64,000 nt of DNA, from contig CAZRXG010000001.1 of NCBI GenBank assembly GCA_964603985.1, positions 124,001 to 188,000 on the forward strand, written 5' to 3'. Shown here piece after piece: positions 43,801-52,288 of this stretch; position 1 is the first letter of the stretch, and each line of letters opens with the position of its first letter. Origin of the DNA: CAZRXG01 sp964603985 (GTDB lineage Bacteria; Chloroflexota; Anaerolineae; Aggregatilineales; UBA3940). The translations under genes were made by a program, and so were the position numbers. The notes under the pieces are model-generated. The model was not told the origin of the DNA and made no database searches. It saw nothing but the letters and a program-made list of their open reading frames with translations.

Positions 43801-45518
43801 ACGTGCCGGCCGTGGCCGAGTACGCCCGGTCGCTGCCGGGTGTGGTTCACGCCGAGGACAACCTGTATACCTGCTCCCAGGACACCGTCGCCCACATCTC
43901 CGAGCAGATCGAGGTCCAGGGGCTGAACAGGGTGGTCGTCGCCTCATGCACGCCGATCACGCACGAGGGGCTATTCCAGGACGCCCTCCGGCAGGGCGGG
44001 CTTAATCCCTACCTGTTCGAGATGGCTAACATCCGTAACCAGTGCTCGTGGGTCCACTCGGATGACTGGGACAGCGCGACGGAGAAGGCCAAGACACTGG
44101 CGCGCATGGCGGTGGCAAAAGCAGCCCGGCTTGAACCGCTCAAGATCAGCGAGGTGCCGGTCAACAATGCCGCATTAATCATCGGCGGCGGTGCGGCGGG
44201 AATGGCGGCGGCGCTTACGCTGGCCGGACAGGGCTTCCCGGTTCATCTGGTCGAGCGGGCAGGCGAGTTGGGCGGCAACCTGCGCCACCTGCGCTACTTC
44301 GTGCCTGCCGGTGACGAGACGGCTCTCTCCCCGCAAGATTACCTCGCCGAGACGGTGTCCAAAGTGACCTCGCACCCCTTGATCGAGGTTCACCTGAACG
44401 CCGAAGTACTTGATACGGGTGGCTTCAAGGGTAACTTTACCTCAACGCTGAGCCGCGATGGACAGGAGTACCAGGTACAGCACGGCGTGACCATCGTCGC
44501 CACCGGCGGTGTCGAGTATAAAGGGTCGGAGTACGGGTATGGCACGGACCCGCGCATCCTCACCCAGTTGGAGCTTGAGACGCTGATGGCCGAGTCGGAG
44601 GGAGACGACCTGCCTTCGTCGGTCGTCATGATCCAGTGCATCGGCCCGGCTGAGAAGTTCTGCAGCCGACTATGCTGTACCACTGCCCTGAAGAACGCGC
44701 TTACGCTCAAGGAGCTGAACCCGAAAGCCCAGGTGACGATCATCTACCGCGATATCCGCACGTATGGCTTCAAGGAGCAGTTGTATACCAGGGCACGCCG
44801 GGCAGGAGTCCGGTTCGTCCACTACGACTTCGACCGCAAGCCGGAGGTGGAGACGGACGGGCAGGCAGAAGCTCCTTTGAAGGTCAAAGTCTGGGAGCAG
44901 ATACTCGGCAGGGAAATAGAGCTGACGCCCGACCTGCTGGTGCTGAGCACACCGATTGTAGCATCTGAGGGCGCGCGGGATCTGGCCAGCCGGTTGAAGC
45001 TGTCGGTGGATATGGACGGCTTCTTCCTCGAAGCACACGTCAAACTGCGCCCGGTGGACTTCGCGGCAGAGGGCGTGTTCATGGCCGGAATGGCACACTA
45101 TCCCAAGTTCCTGGACGAGGCTATTGCCCAGGCCCAGGCTGCGGCCTCGCGGGCATCCTGCACACTGGCCCAGAAGACCATGCTGACCAGCGCGCGGGTG
45201 GCGGTGGTCGACCCGCTCAAGTGTGTTGGCTGTCTCACCTGCGTCCGGATCTGCCCTTACGGCGTGCCGAAGGTCAGCGGCGAGTATACCGGGGTCGGTG
45301 ATGTCACCGGCGCGGCTTACATCGAGGCAGCGGTCTGTCACGGGTGCGGATCCTGCGCCGCGGAGTGCCCGGCCAAGGCTATCCAGTTGATGCACTACAC
45401 CGATGCCCAGACGATAGCAAAGGTGGATGCGTTGTTCGGTGGGAAGCCGGGCGCGGGCTTCGTTCCGGTGGACAGCATTGAACTGCCGACGCTGATTGAT
45501 GAACAGGAGCAGTCATGA
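40872..45518 (+). CDS. HdrA2: HdrA-NAD(P)H module-HdrA triple flavoprotein
   Basis: 1,548 residues from the ATG at 40872; a TTG at 40896 has a better ribosome-binding site (AAGGGGA). Order: HdrA half 1 with VVGGGIGGM (about 27-35), DCAMCNISPKLVE (72-84) and CVGCEECVDVCP (125-136). A GltD/NfnB-like module (about 172-640) follows, with N-terminal cysteines APCRDACPAGQ and CGRICNHRCETAC, FAD fold IGAGPCGLTAA (about 268), NAD(P)H fold LGGGNVAIDVARSA (about 405) and AAGD. Then the second ferredoxin motif CLACGVCSECMSCTFACG (about 648), YCSSVCCMYAAKEA, IGVFVCHCGSNIGG, HdrA half 2 with IIGGGAAGM (about 1103), and C-terminal CVGCLTCVRICP (about 1451) and CHGCGSCAAECP. Probably accepts NAD(P)H electrons for bifurcation. 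Coupled to mvhD2. Confidence 0.88.
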   Translation: MEERKGIYLSISSNNPATESPVGAVMVVGGGIGGMQASLDLAEQGFKVYLVEAKSAIGGKMAQLDKTFPTNDCAMCNISPKLVETGRHPNIEILTKSELIDVQGEAGHFTARVRRHPRYIDMDKCVGCEECVDVCPVIIPDRFNEGLSKRHATYKLYPQAVPNAVAIEKLGIAPCRDACPAGQRAQGYIALIREGRWADAMRVIKMDNPFPGICGRICNHRCETACNRGLVDEPINIRALKRFVTDKIYAQPREPVELAQRLHDERVAIIGAGPCGLTAAQDLALAGYGVTIFEAMPVAGGMLRLGVPEYRLPAGIIEREVQDIIDLGIDLHLNHRIDNLDDIFDEGFDAVLIAVGAHEGIRLPIPGADLDGVLINTHFLRDVRLGKYEDGAEDAPPLGRRVLVLGGGNVAIDVARSAIRLGCEVHLACLESREEMPAHSWEVDAAEEEGVFLYPGRSFEQVLGDASGHVTGVECQNVASFSFDETGRLSVEKVPDSAHVIPCDTVIFSVGQRAGLAFIPDDAGVGLTGHQTIAVNPNTLAATREGVFAAGDSVSGTAFVIEAVDSGHTAARSIVRYLQGEHLEPPRRPDLPVVRFTPEEIETRIAYGEITPQPRVPMPWLPVEERIDNFVEVEGGYDDESAQREAARCLACGVCSECMSCTFACGQDAINHDDVERVEEIDVGAVILTPGYKIYDAHLSEEYGLGRYPNVITSLQYERILSASGPTKGHIKRPSDDASPKRIAFLQCVGSRDTNHDYCSSVCCMYAAKEAVMTIEHVKAEARTGNGDGEVDCQIFFMDTRAYSKGYEEYYRRAEEKYGVKYTRCRISEVNEDPATNNLIVRYSAPYEGTSGIAEEEFDLVVLAVGMEISEPVKQLSHRLGVGLNTHGFCETTLFDPLQTSQAGIYVAGPFREPKDIPETVVEASGAAAAAAQLLAPARHTLAEAQEYPPQRDVTGEDPRIGVFVCHCGSNIGGYLDVPAVAEYARSLPGVVHAEDNLYTCSQDTVAHISEQIEVQGLNRVVVASCTPITHEGLFQDALRQGGLNPYLFEMANIRNQCSWVHSDDWDSATEKAKTLARMAVAKAARLEPLKISEVPVNNAALIIGGGAAGMAAALTLAGQGFPVHLVERAGELGGNLRHLRYFVPAGDETALSPQDYLAETVSKVTSHPLIEVHLNAEVLDTGGFKGNFTSTLSRDGQEYQVQHGVTIVATGGVEYKGSEYGYGTDPRILTQLELETLMAESEGDDLPSSVVMIQCIGPAEKFCSRLCCTTALKNALTLKELNPKAQVTIIYRDIRTYGFKEQLYTRARRAGVRFVHYDFDRKPEVETDGQAEAPLKVKVWEQILGREIELTPDLLVLSTPIVASEGARDLASRLKLSVDMDGFFLEAHVKLRPVDFAAEGVFMAGMAHYPKFLDEAIAQAQAAASRASCTLAQKTMLTSARVAVVDPLKCVGCLTCVRICPYGVPKVSGEYTGVGDVTGAAYIEAAVCHGCGSCAAECPAKAIQLMHYTDAQTIAKVDALFGGKPGAGFVPVDSIELPTLIDEQEQS

Positions 45519-45958
45519 GCGATCACCACTCCTTTGAACCCGAAATCGTTGCTTTCTGCTGCCACTACTGCGCATACGCCGCAGCCGACCTGGCCGGTTC
45601 GATGCGGCTGGACTACCCCACTTCGATCAAGGTGATCGAGGTGCCCTGCTCCGGCAAAGTCGACGTGCTGTACGTGCTGCGAGCCTTCGAGGATGGCGCC
45701 GACGGCGTGATGGTGGCCGGTTGACTGCCCGGAGACTGTCATTACCTGGAGGGTAATACAAACGCTCGAAGGCGAGTTGAATACGCAAGAGAACTGCTGG
45801 AGGAGATCGGTCTGGAGGGGCGGCGAGTCCAGATGATCAACGTGTCGGCGGCCATGGGGGGCCAGTTCGCCTGGTCGGCTGCCGAACTGACGGAGGAGAT
45901 CAGACAAATGGGGCCTAACCCCCTGAAGCAGGGGGTGCCAAAGGCAGTCGAGACGTAG
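45515..45958 (+). CDS. MvhD2: Hdr-associated iron-sulfur delta subunit, selenocysteine form
   Basis: 147 residues if the TGA at 45722-45724 is read as selenocysteine (codon 70). The frame stays open across it, from ATG 45515 to TAG 45956-45958. Before it: CCHYCAYAAADLAGSMRLDYP and VPCSGKVDVLYVLRAFEDGADGVMVAG. After it: LPGDCHYLEGNTNARRRVEYARELLEEIGLEGRRVQM and LTEEIRQMGPNPLK, all MvhD family. The TGA aligns with a Cys in MvhD1. A hairpin with 6-bp core starts 17 nt after the TGA. Reading TGA as a stop would remove half of a conserved protein. Selenocysteine in MvhD-like proteins is known for methanogen VhuD. It overlaps hdrA2 by 4 nt. Confidence 0.85.
45737..45760 (+). promoter_or_regulatory. 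Bacterial SECIS-like hairpin in mvhD2
   Basis: ATTACC (45741-45746) pairs with GGTAAT (45752-45757) around the loop TGGAG, extended by TGT/ACA (45737-45739 with 45758-45760) past one bulged C. The loop begins 22 nt after the TGA and has G at its second position, as bacterial SECIS elements require. Confidence 0.75.
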
Positions 45959-46108
45959 CTTCGGTCTTGTGCAGAGTTCAGGCAGTACGCGGGGCTTGGG
46001 GCTTGAGAGCTCCGCCCAGTGGACTATCTTAAGACAACCACAAACTATAAACGCCGAGAACATTGCTCCAGACGCACCTGTGGTTGCGGTCAAAGTGGGG
46101 GGAACACG

Positions 46109-46504
46109 ATGGAGAAAGAACCTTATATTCTCGTTGTCGACGACGATCCTGATATCCTTGAGGGTATCCTTGTCATTCTGGAGAGCCAGCCTTATCGTGT
46201 GGCAACTGCGCGCGATGGGAAGAAATGCATGGAGATGATCGAGCAGGAGGCCCCGGATGTCCTGATCTTGGACCTGCTCATGCCCCACATGGATGGGTGG
46301 GGCGTGATCCGTGAGATGCGCAGCGAGCCACGATACGCCAGCGTGCCGATCATGATACTCACCACCGTCATTGAGGACGCCAGCCGCCGGCGCTACGAAC
46401 TGGAGACCGGCATGGGGATGGATGTGCAGGACTACGTCCAGAAGCCGGTCAGGCCAGGAGAATTGCTTCGGCGGATAGAAAAACTGTTGGAGAGCCATGC
46501 CTGA
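46109..46504 (+). CDS. Response regulator, receiver domain only
   Basis: 131 residues from the ATG at 46109, consisting of a single receiver domain. YILVVDDDPDIL supplies the acidic triad, LILDLLMPHMDGW the phosphorylated Asp (about residue 56), MILTTV the conserved Thr, and DYVQKPVRP the conserved Lys. There is no DNA-binding or enzymatic output domain, so it must act through protein contact, most simply with the adjacent kinase or another regulator. Its stop overlaps the kinase start by 8 nt. It lies between two hdrA-mvhD pairs. Confidence 0.92.
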   Translation: MEKEPYILVVDDDPDILEGILVILESQPYRVATARDGKKCMEMIEQEAPDVLILDLLMPHMDGWGVIREMRSEPRYASVPIMILTTVIEDASRRRYELETGMGMDVQDYVQKPVRPGELLRRIEKLLESHA

Positions 46505-47705
46505 CAGAAGATCTCTTCCCCCATCCATCATTGCCGAGCGCCTGGGTCGCTCGGAGCTTTTTGGCGACCTCTCCAAGGTGGATCTCGCTGCCATCGCCGA
46601 ATTCTGCCGCGAAGAGATCTACCACGAGGGCGAGATCGTGCTGGTTGAGGACGAACCGGCAGATAGGTTGTTCATTGTTGAGCGGGGCAGGCTGGCACTG
46701 GAGAAGAAAATACAGATCGGTCGACACTCCACGTCGCGCAGCGCCACCATTGACTACGTTGGCCCCGGAGAGACGGCTGGCTTTTCCACCCTGACCCCGC
46801 CCCACATTTACTCTACCTCGGCTGTCTGTGTCGAGCCAGTGCGGGTCATCGTGGCGGATGGCGCGAAGCTGTTCGACTATCTACAGGCGCACCCGGCAGC
46901 CGGTCTCAAAGTGATGAACACTCTGGCCGCGCTGATCGGCAGCCGCTACCGCCACGCCACCAATACACTGACTTACTTCCTATCCATCGTTTCGCACGAA
47001 CTGCGCTCACCGCTGGCCGCCATCGAAAACTATTTGCGGACCATGTTGGGCGGCTTTGTGGGCGATCTCAACCCGAAGCAGGAGCGCATGGTGAAGCGCA
47101 GCATCTTGCGGGTGACCGACCTGACCGCCCAGATCGGCGACGTGGTGGATCTGGCCCGGATGCGCCCGGAGCAGATCCAGACCGACTTCGAGTGGTTTGA
47201 CCCCGGCGAGGTCGTGACGGAGGCCGTCGAGGATGTGCGGCTGGCGGCGTCAGAGAAGCAGATTTACATCAAGTTCGAAGGACCTGCACAGTTTGAGCCA
47301 ATCGTCGGGGCGCGCAGACGTATGCGCCAGGCACTGACCAACCTGCTGACCAACGCGGTCAGATACTCGCCGTCGGGCAGCAGGGTGCTCCTCCGCACCC
47401 GCTACGAGCCGGACTCGGTGATCTTTGAGGTGGAGGACGAAGGGCCGGGCATCTCGCCGGAGGATATGCCGCACATCTTCAAGGATTTCTACCGTGCCAG
47501 CAACGTCGGGGACGTTACGGGCATGGGCCTTGGGCTTTCGATTGCCAAGAAGATCGTTGATGCCCACGGGGGACAGATCGTGGTCAAGAACCTGGCTGAC
47601 GAGGAAGAGGACCGGACCGGTACACGCTTCACCGTGACCATCCCACGCAACCTGATGACGCCGGAGATGCGGCGTCGGGAGTGGGCTGCAGAGGAGAACA
47701 AGTAG
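46497..47705 (+). CDS. Sensor histidine kinase with N-terminal cyclic-nucleotide-binding-like domain
   Basis: 402 residues, soluble (no membrane helix). An N-terminal cNMP-binding/Crp-like domain (about 10-135) shows LGRSELFGDLSKVDLAAIAEFCREEIYHEGEIVLVEDEPADRLFIVERGRLAL and GPGETAGFSTL; the Arg that binds cyclic phosphate is not clear, so the ligand may differ. HisKA follows with SIVSHELRSPLAAIENYL (His about 166), then HATPase_c with the N box LLTNAVRYSP, G1 VEDEGPGIS and G2 GMGLGLSIAKKIV. Together with the receiver protein it forms a two-component system inside the hdr cluster, possibly sensing redox or nucleotide state (inference). Confidence 0.9.
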   Translation: MPDRRSLPPSIIAERLGRSELFGDLSKVDLAAIAEFCREEIYHEGEIVLVEDEPADRLFIVERGRLALEKKIQIGRHSTSRSATIDYVGPGETAGFSTLTPPHIYSTSAVCVEPVRVIVADGAKLFDYLQAHPAAGLKVMNTLAALIGSRYRHATNTLTYFLSIVSHELRSPLAAIENYLRTMLGGFVGDLNPKQERMVKRSILRVTDLTAQIGDVVDLARMRPEQIQTDFEWFDPGEVVTEAVEDVRLAASEKQIYIKFEGPAQFEPIVGARRRMRQALTNLLTNAVRYSPSGSRVLLRTRYEPDSVIFEVEDEGPGISPEDMPHIFKDFYRASNVGDVTGMGLGLSIAKKIVDAHGGQIVVKNLADEEEDRTGTRFTVTIPRNLMTPEMRRREWAAEENK

Positions 47706-47770
47706 CGTCAATGTAGCAGTTTCCTTGTGCTCGCGAGCGACTAGTTGAAGACGGGTATAAGAACCCCGCC

Positions 47771-50700
47771 ATGAACAACACACACTTGCCAAAGGAGAAC
47801 CCCGCACACACCACGCAGTCACGCGTAGTTGGTGCCGTCATGGTGGTCGGCGGCGGCATCGCCGGGATGCAGGCTGCGCTGGACCTGGCCGATCAGGGCT
47901 TCAAGGTCTATCTGGTCGAGAAGCAGTCAGCCATCGGTGGGCATATGGCGCAGCTTGACAAGACCTTTCCCACCAACGACTGTGCCATGTGCAGCATCAG
48001 CCCGAAGCTGGTGGACACCGGACGCCACCCCAACATCGAGATCCTGACCGGTACTGACGTTCTTGATGTTGAGGGGAAGAGCGGGGACTTCACCGTGACG
48101 CTGCGCCGGAGGCCGCGTTACATCGACGCGACCAAGTGCGTCGGCTGCGGTGACTGCGCTGAGGTGTGTCCGGTTTCGCTGCCCGACCCGTACGAAGAAG
48201 GGTTAAAAGACCGCCGGGCAGTTTATCGGCTGTACGCCCAGGCCGTTCCCACCGCCTACGCCATCGAGAAGCTGGGCACCGCCCCCTGCCGGGGTGCCTG
48301 CCCCGCCGGACAGCGCGCGCAGGGCTACATTGCGCTGATCGCACAGGGACGCTACAGGGAAGCGCTGCGCGTCATCACCGAGGACAACCCCTTCCCCAGC
48401 GTTTGTGGGCGCACGTGCCACCACCCCTGCGAGGGACACTGCACGCGTGCCCTGGTCGATGAGCCGGTGAGCATCATGTCGCTCAAGCGCTTCGTGGTGG
48501 ATTTTGCCCTGGCCTACGGGCGCGAGCCGGTCGAGCCTGCCCCGCGCACACAGCCCGAGTGGGTTGCCATCGTCGGCGCGGGGCCTGCCGGTCTGACTGC
48601 TGCCCACGACCTGGCGAAGATGGGATACGGCGTGACCGTCTACGAGGCGCTGCCGGTGGCTGGTGGTATGATGCGGGTCGGGATTCCGGCTCACCGGCTG
48701 CCCAAGGGCGTGCTTCAGCAGGACATCGATGACATTCTGGCCCTGGGCGTGATGCTCAAGACCAACTCCCCGGTTAAAGATCCCACCGAGCTGCTTGAGC
48801 AGGGCTACGACGCGGTCTGCCTGGCGACCGGGATCTCGTCCCGCGACCACTCGCTGGGAATTGAAGGCGAGGACGCCGAAGGGGTGCTCTCGGCGGCTAC
48901 CTTCCTGCGTAAGATCAACCTGGGAGAGCCGGTCACGGTCGGCGAGCGTGTGGCCGTGGTGGGCGGTGGAGTCACTGCCTTGGACGCGGCCTCGGTCGCC
49001 CGGCGGCTGGGCGCCACCGAGGTTTACGTGGCGCTCGACCGCCCGCGCGGTGAGCTGCCTGCCTACGAGCGAGAGGTTGCGGCCATTGAGGCGGAGGGCA
49101 TCCACCTGCACGAGCGCGTCACCGCCACACGCATCCTGACCGAGAACGGCAAGGTAGTCGGGGTGGAGCTCGCCCAGACGGGCAAGGGGATGACGGTGGA
49201 CGAGCAAGGACGCCGCCGCCCCAAGATCGAGCCCGGCACCGAGTTCACGCTCGAAGTTGATACTGTCATCGGCACCGTGGGCCAGTTCTCGGACCTGTGC
49301 TTCCTTGACCAGCGCTTCGACGACCTGGAAGTGGACAAGGACACACTGGCGAGCCAGGTCCCCGGCCTGTTCGTGGTCGGTGGCCGTAAGACCGGGGCGA
49401 GCTTTATTATCGAGGCCGTGGCGCTCGGCCACCGGGTGGCAACCTCCATGCACCGCTACCTGCGAGGCGAGCCGCTGGATCGGGCCGATCCCCCGGCCCC
49501 ACCCGTTTTGAAGTTCACCCGCGAGGAGTTGCTGGAGCGGGTGCAGAGCGGCGAGATCAGCCCGCAGCCGCGCGCCGAACCGGCCCTGTTGCCCATGGAG
49601 GAGCGGGTGACCAGCTTCCGCGAGGTCGTGCTGGGCCTGACCGAGCGTCAGGCGCGGGCCGAGGCGCAGCGCTGCATCCAGTGCGGGATCTGTTCGGAGT
49701 GCCTGGCCTGCGTGTACGCCTGCGGCGCCGACGCCATCGACCACAGCATGGTGGCCCAGGAGGAGCAGGTCAACGTGGGGGCGATTATCCTTGCTCCCGG
49801 CTACCAGGTCTACCACGCCGAGCTTTCCGAGGAGTACGGCTACGGGCGCTACCCCAACGTGATCACCGCGCTCCAGTTCGAGCGGCTGCTTTCCGCCTCC
49901 GGCCCGACGATGGGCCACATCCAGCGCCCGTCCGACGGGCAGACGCCGGAGCGGATCGCCTTCTTGCAGTGCGTTGGCTCGCGCGATCAGAGCCACGACT
50001 ACTGCTCGGCGGTGTGCTGCATGTACGCCACCAAAGAGGCCCTTATGGCCAAGGAGCACCACCCCGACCTGGACATTCACGTCTTCATGATGGACATGCG
50101 TGCCTTTTCTAAGGGCTACTGGGGCTACTTTGAGACCGCGCGCGACCGCTACGGCGTGCAGTACACCCGCTGTCGGCTCAGCGACGTGAAGGAGGACCCG
50201 CACACCCATAACCTGACTGTGCACTACCAGGACGAGGATGGAACGACCCACGACGAGACCTTTGGCATGGTTGTGCTGTCGGTCGGCATGGAGATTTCGG
50301 AGTCGGTGCGCGAGTTGGGGCGGCGGCTGGGTGTCGAGCTGGATGAGTACGGCTTCTGCCACACGGTACAGTTCAACCCGCTGGAAACCAGCCGCCCCGG
50401 CCTCTACGCCGTCGGGCCGTTCCGCGAGCCGAAGGACATCCCCGAGTCGGTTATCGAGGCCAGCGGGGCGGCGGCAGCGGCTGCCACGCGGCTCGGCTCG
50501 TCACGCTTCACGCTGACCACGACCCCTGAGTTCCCACCTGAGCGGGACATCAGCGGTGAGGAACCGCGCATCGGTGTGTTCGTCTGCCACTGCGGTTCGA
50601 ACATCGGCGGCTACCTCGACGTACCCTCCGTCGCCGGGTATGCGGCAACGCTGCCGGGCGTCGTCCACGCCGAGGATAACCTGTACTCCTGCTCGCAGGA

Positions 50701-52288
50701 CAGTATTCGCCACATCGCCGAGCAGATCGAGGAGCACAATCTCAACCGGGTGGTGGTCGCCAGTTGCACGCCGATCACACACCAGCCGCTCTTCCGGGAC
50801 TGCCTGCGGAGTGCCGGGCTGAACCCTTACCTGTTCGAGATGGCTAACATCCGCAACCAGTGCTCGTGGGTGCACTCGCATGACCAGGACATCGCCACGG
50901 ACAAGGCCGAAGACCTGGTGCGGATGGCCGTCGCGCGCGCGGCGCTGCTTGAGCCGCAGCAGACCTTCGAAGTGCCCATCCAGCATGCCGCGCTGGTGGT
51001 CGGTGGGGGGGCTGCCGGGATGACTGCCGCGCTCTCACTGGCCGGGCAGGGCTTCCCGGTTCACCTGGTCGAGCGCGAGGCCGAACTGGGTGGCAATCTG
51101 CGTCACGTGTACAGTGCCATCGACGGCAAAGACCCGCAGCGCGTCCTGCGCCAACTCGTCGAGCAGGTCGGAGACGACCCTTTGATCACCGTTCACCTGG
51201 AGAGCGAGGTAGTCGCGTCGAGCGGCTTCATGGGCAACTTCACCAGCACGATTCGGCGTGCGGATGGGGGCCAGGCTGACATCCAACACGGGGTGATCAT
51301 CCTGGCTACCGGCGCACAGGAGTACCGGGGGCCGGAGTACGGCTACGGCTCCGATCTGCGTATCGTGACGCAGCAGGAATTTGAGGCCAGGATTGCAGAA
51401 GACGAAGATTTGCCCGCCTCGGTGGTGATGATCCAGTGCATCGGCCCTGCCGAGCATTTCTGCAGCCGCATCTGCTGCACGGTGGCGCTCAAGAACGCGC
51501 TCACACTGAAAAAGAAGAACCCGGACGCGCAGGTCGTGATCCTGTACAGGGACATCCGCACCTACGGCTTCAAGGAGCGGCTCTACACCGAAGCGCGCGA
51601 AAAGGGTGTGATCTTCGTGCGCTACGACGACGATCACCGACCGGTGGTCGAGGCGGACGGCGATTTGAGAGTTCAGGCCTGGGACCCGGCCCTCAAGCAG
51701 CCACTTGTCCTGGAGCCGGACCTGCTGGTGCTGAGCATGCCGGTCGTGCCGCGCGACGACGTGCGCAAGCTGGCCGGGCTGTTCAAGGCCAACATCGACA
51801 ACGACGGTTTCTTCCTGGAGGCGCACGTCAAGCTCCGCCCGGTCGACTTCGCCTCAGATGGGGTGTTCATGGCCGGGATGGCGCACTACCCCAAACTGCT
51901 GGACGAGGCTATGATTCAGGCGCAGGCCGCCGCCTCGCGGGCCGCACGGGTGCTCAGCCGCGAGACGTTGAAAGCGGGCGGGCGCGTGGCCGTAGTCGAT
52001 CCGCTGATGTGCACCGGTTGTTTGACCTGCGTGCGGGTCTGTCCCTTCGGCGTGCCGCAGATCAGGCGCGACCTGACCGGCGTGGGCGGTGTGGAGGGAG
52101 CGGCCTACATCGAGACCGCCGTGTGCCAGGGCTGTGGATCGTGCGTTGCCGAGTGCCCGGCGGGGGCGATCCAATTGATGCACTACACCGACGCGCAGTT
52201 GGCGGCCAAGGTTGGAGCACTCCTCGATCCGTCGATGGATTACGTGTCGCTTGGTCGGGCTGTGGCATCGGAGGGGAAGAAACGGTGA
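47771..52288 (+). CDS. HdrA3: HdrA-NAD(P)H module-HdrA triple flavoprotein, linked to MetF
   Basis: 1,505 residues with the same architecture as HdrA2. VVGGGIAGM (about 25-33), DCAMCSISPKLVD, CVGCGDCAEVCP (about 122-133). The inserted GltD/NfnB-like module (about 170-625) has APCRGACPAGQ, CGRTCHHPCEGHC, VGAGPAGLTAA (about 267) and VGGGVTALDAASVARR (about 397), ending GASFIIEAVALGHRVATS. Then CIQCGICSECLACVYACG (about 635), YCSAVCCMYATKEA, IGVFVCHCGSNIGGYLD, VVGGGAAGM (about 1077), FCSRICCTVALKNA, and C-terminal CTGCLTCVRVCP (about 1415) and CQGCGSCVAECP (about 1452). Electron-transfer core of the probable metVF complex. ATG at 47771; overlaps mvhD3 by 4 nt. Confidence 0.9.
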   Translation: MNNTHLPKENPAHTTQSRVVGAVMVVGGGIAGMQAALDLADQGFKVYLVEKQSAIGGHMAQLDKTFPTNDCAMCSISPKLVDTGRHPNIEILTGTDVLDVEGKSGDFTVTLRRRPRYIDATKCVGCGDCAEVCPVSLPDPYEEGLKDRRAVYRLYAQAVPTAYAIEKLGTAPCRGACPAGQRAQGYIALIAQGRYREALRVITEDNPFPSVCGRTCHHPCEGHCTRALVDEPVSIMSLKRFVVDFALAYGREPVEPAPRTQPEWVAIVGAGPAGLTAAHDLAKMGYGVTVYEALPVAGGMMRVGIPAHRLPKGVLQQDIDDILALGVMLKTNSPVKDPTELLEQGYDAVCLATGISSRDHSLGIEGEDAEGVLSAATFLRKINLGEPVTVGERVAVVGGGVTALDAASVARRLGATEVYVALDRPRGELPAYEREVAAIEAEGIHLHERVTATRILTENGKVVGVELAQTGKGMTVDEQGRRRPKIEPGTEFTLEVDTVIGTVGQFSDLCFLDQRFDDLEVDKDTLASQVPGLFVVGGRKTGASFIIEAVALGHRVATSMHRYLRGEPLDRADPPAPPVLKFTREELLERVQSGEISPQPRAEPALLPMEERVTSFREVVLGLTERQARAEAQRCIQCGICSECLACVYACGADAIDHSMVAQEEQVNVGAIILAPGYQVYHAELSEEYGYGRYPNVITALQFERLLSASGPTMGHIQRPSDGQTPERIAFLQCVGSRDQSHDYCSAVCCMYATKEALMAKEHHPDLDIHVFMMDMRAFSKGYWGYFETARDRYGVQYTRCRLSDVKEDPHTHNLTVHYQDEDGTTHDETFGMVVLSVGMEISESVRELGRRLGVELDEYGFCHTVQFNPLETSRPGLYAVGPFREPKDIPESVIEASGAAAAAATRLGSSRFTLTTTPEFPPERDISGEEPRIGVFVCHCGSNIGGYLDVPSVAGYAATLPGVVHAEDNLYSCSQDSIRHIAEQIEEHNLNRVVVASCTPITHQPLFRDCLRSAGLNPYLFEMANIRNQCSWVHSHDQDIATDKAEDLVRMAVARAALLEPQQTFEVPIQHAALVVGGGAAGMTAALSLAGQGFPVHLVEREAELGGNLRHVYSAIDGKDPQRVLRQLVEQVGDDPLITVHLESEVVASSGFMGNFTSTIRRADGGQADIQHGVIILATGAQEYRGPEYGYGSDLRIVTQQEFEARIAEDEDLPASVVMIQCIGPAEHFCSRICCTVALKNALTLKKKNPDAQVVILYRDIRTYGFKERLYTEAREKGVIFVRYDDDHRPVVEADGDLRVQAWDPALKQPLVLEPDLLVLSMPVVPRDDVRKLAGLFKANIDNDGFFLEAHVKLRPVDFASDGVFMAGMAHYPKLLDEAMIQAQAAASRAARVLSRETLKAGGRVAVVDPLMCTGCLTCVRVCPFGVPQIRRDLTGVGGVEGAAYIETAVCQGCGSCVAECPAGAIQLMHYTDAQLAAKVGALLDPSMDYVSLGRAVASEGKKR

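Noticed and set aside
45722..45724. Premature stop making mvhD2 a pseudogene
   Set aside because: The family similarity continues at full strength after the TGA. The same TGA recurs in mvhD3, and a SECIS-like hairpin follows both. A selenocysteine codon explains all three facts better than decay.
48203..50362. A 719-codon open frame on the minus strand
   Set aside because: It lies wholly antisense to hdrA3, which has convincing family motifs throughout. High GC in the third codon position makes such shadows common, and its translation resembles no protein family.
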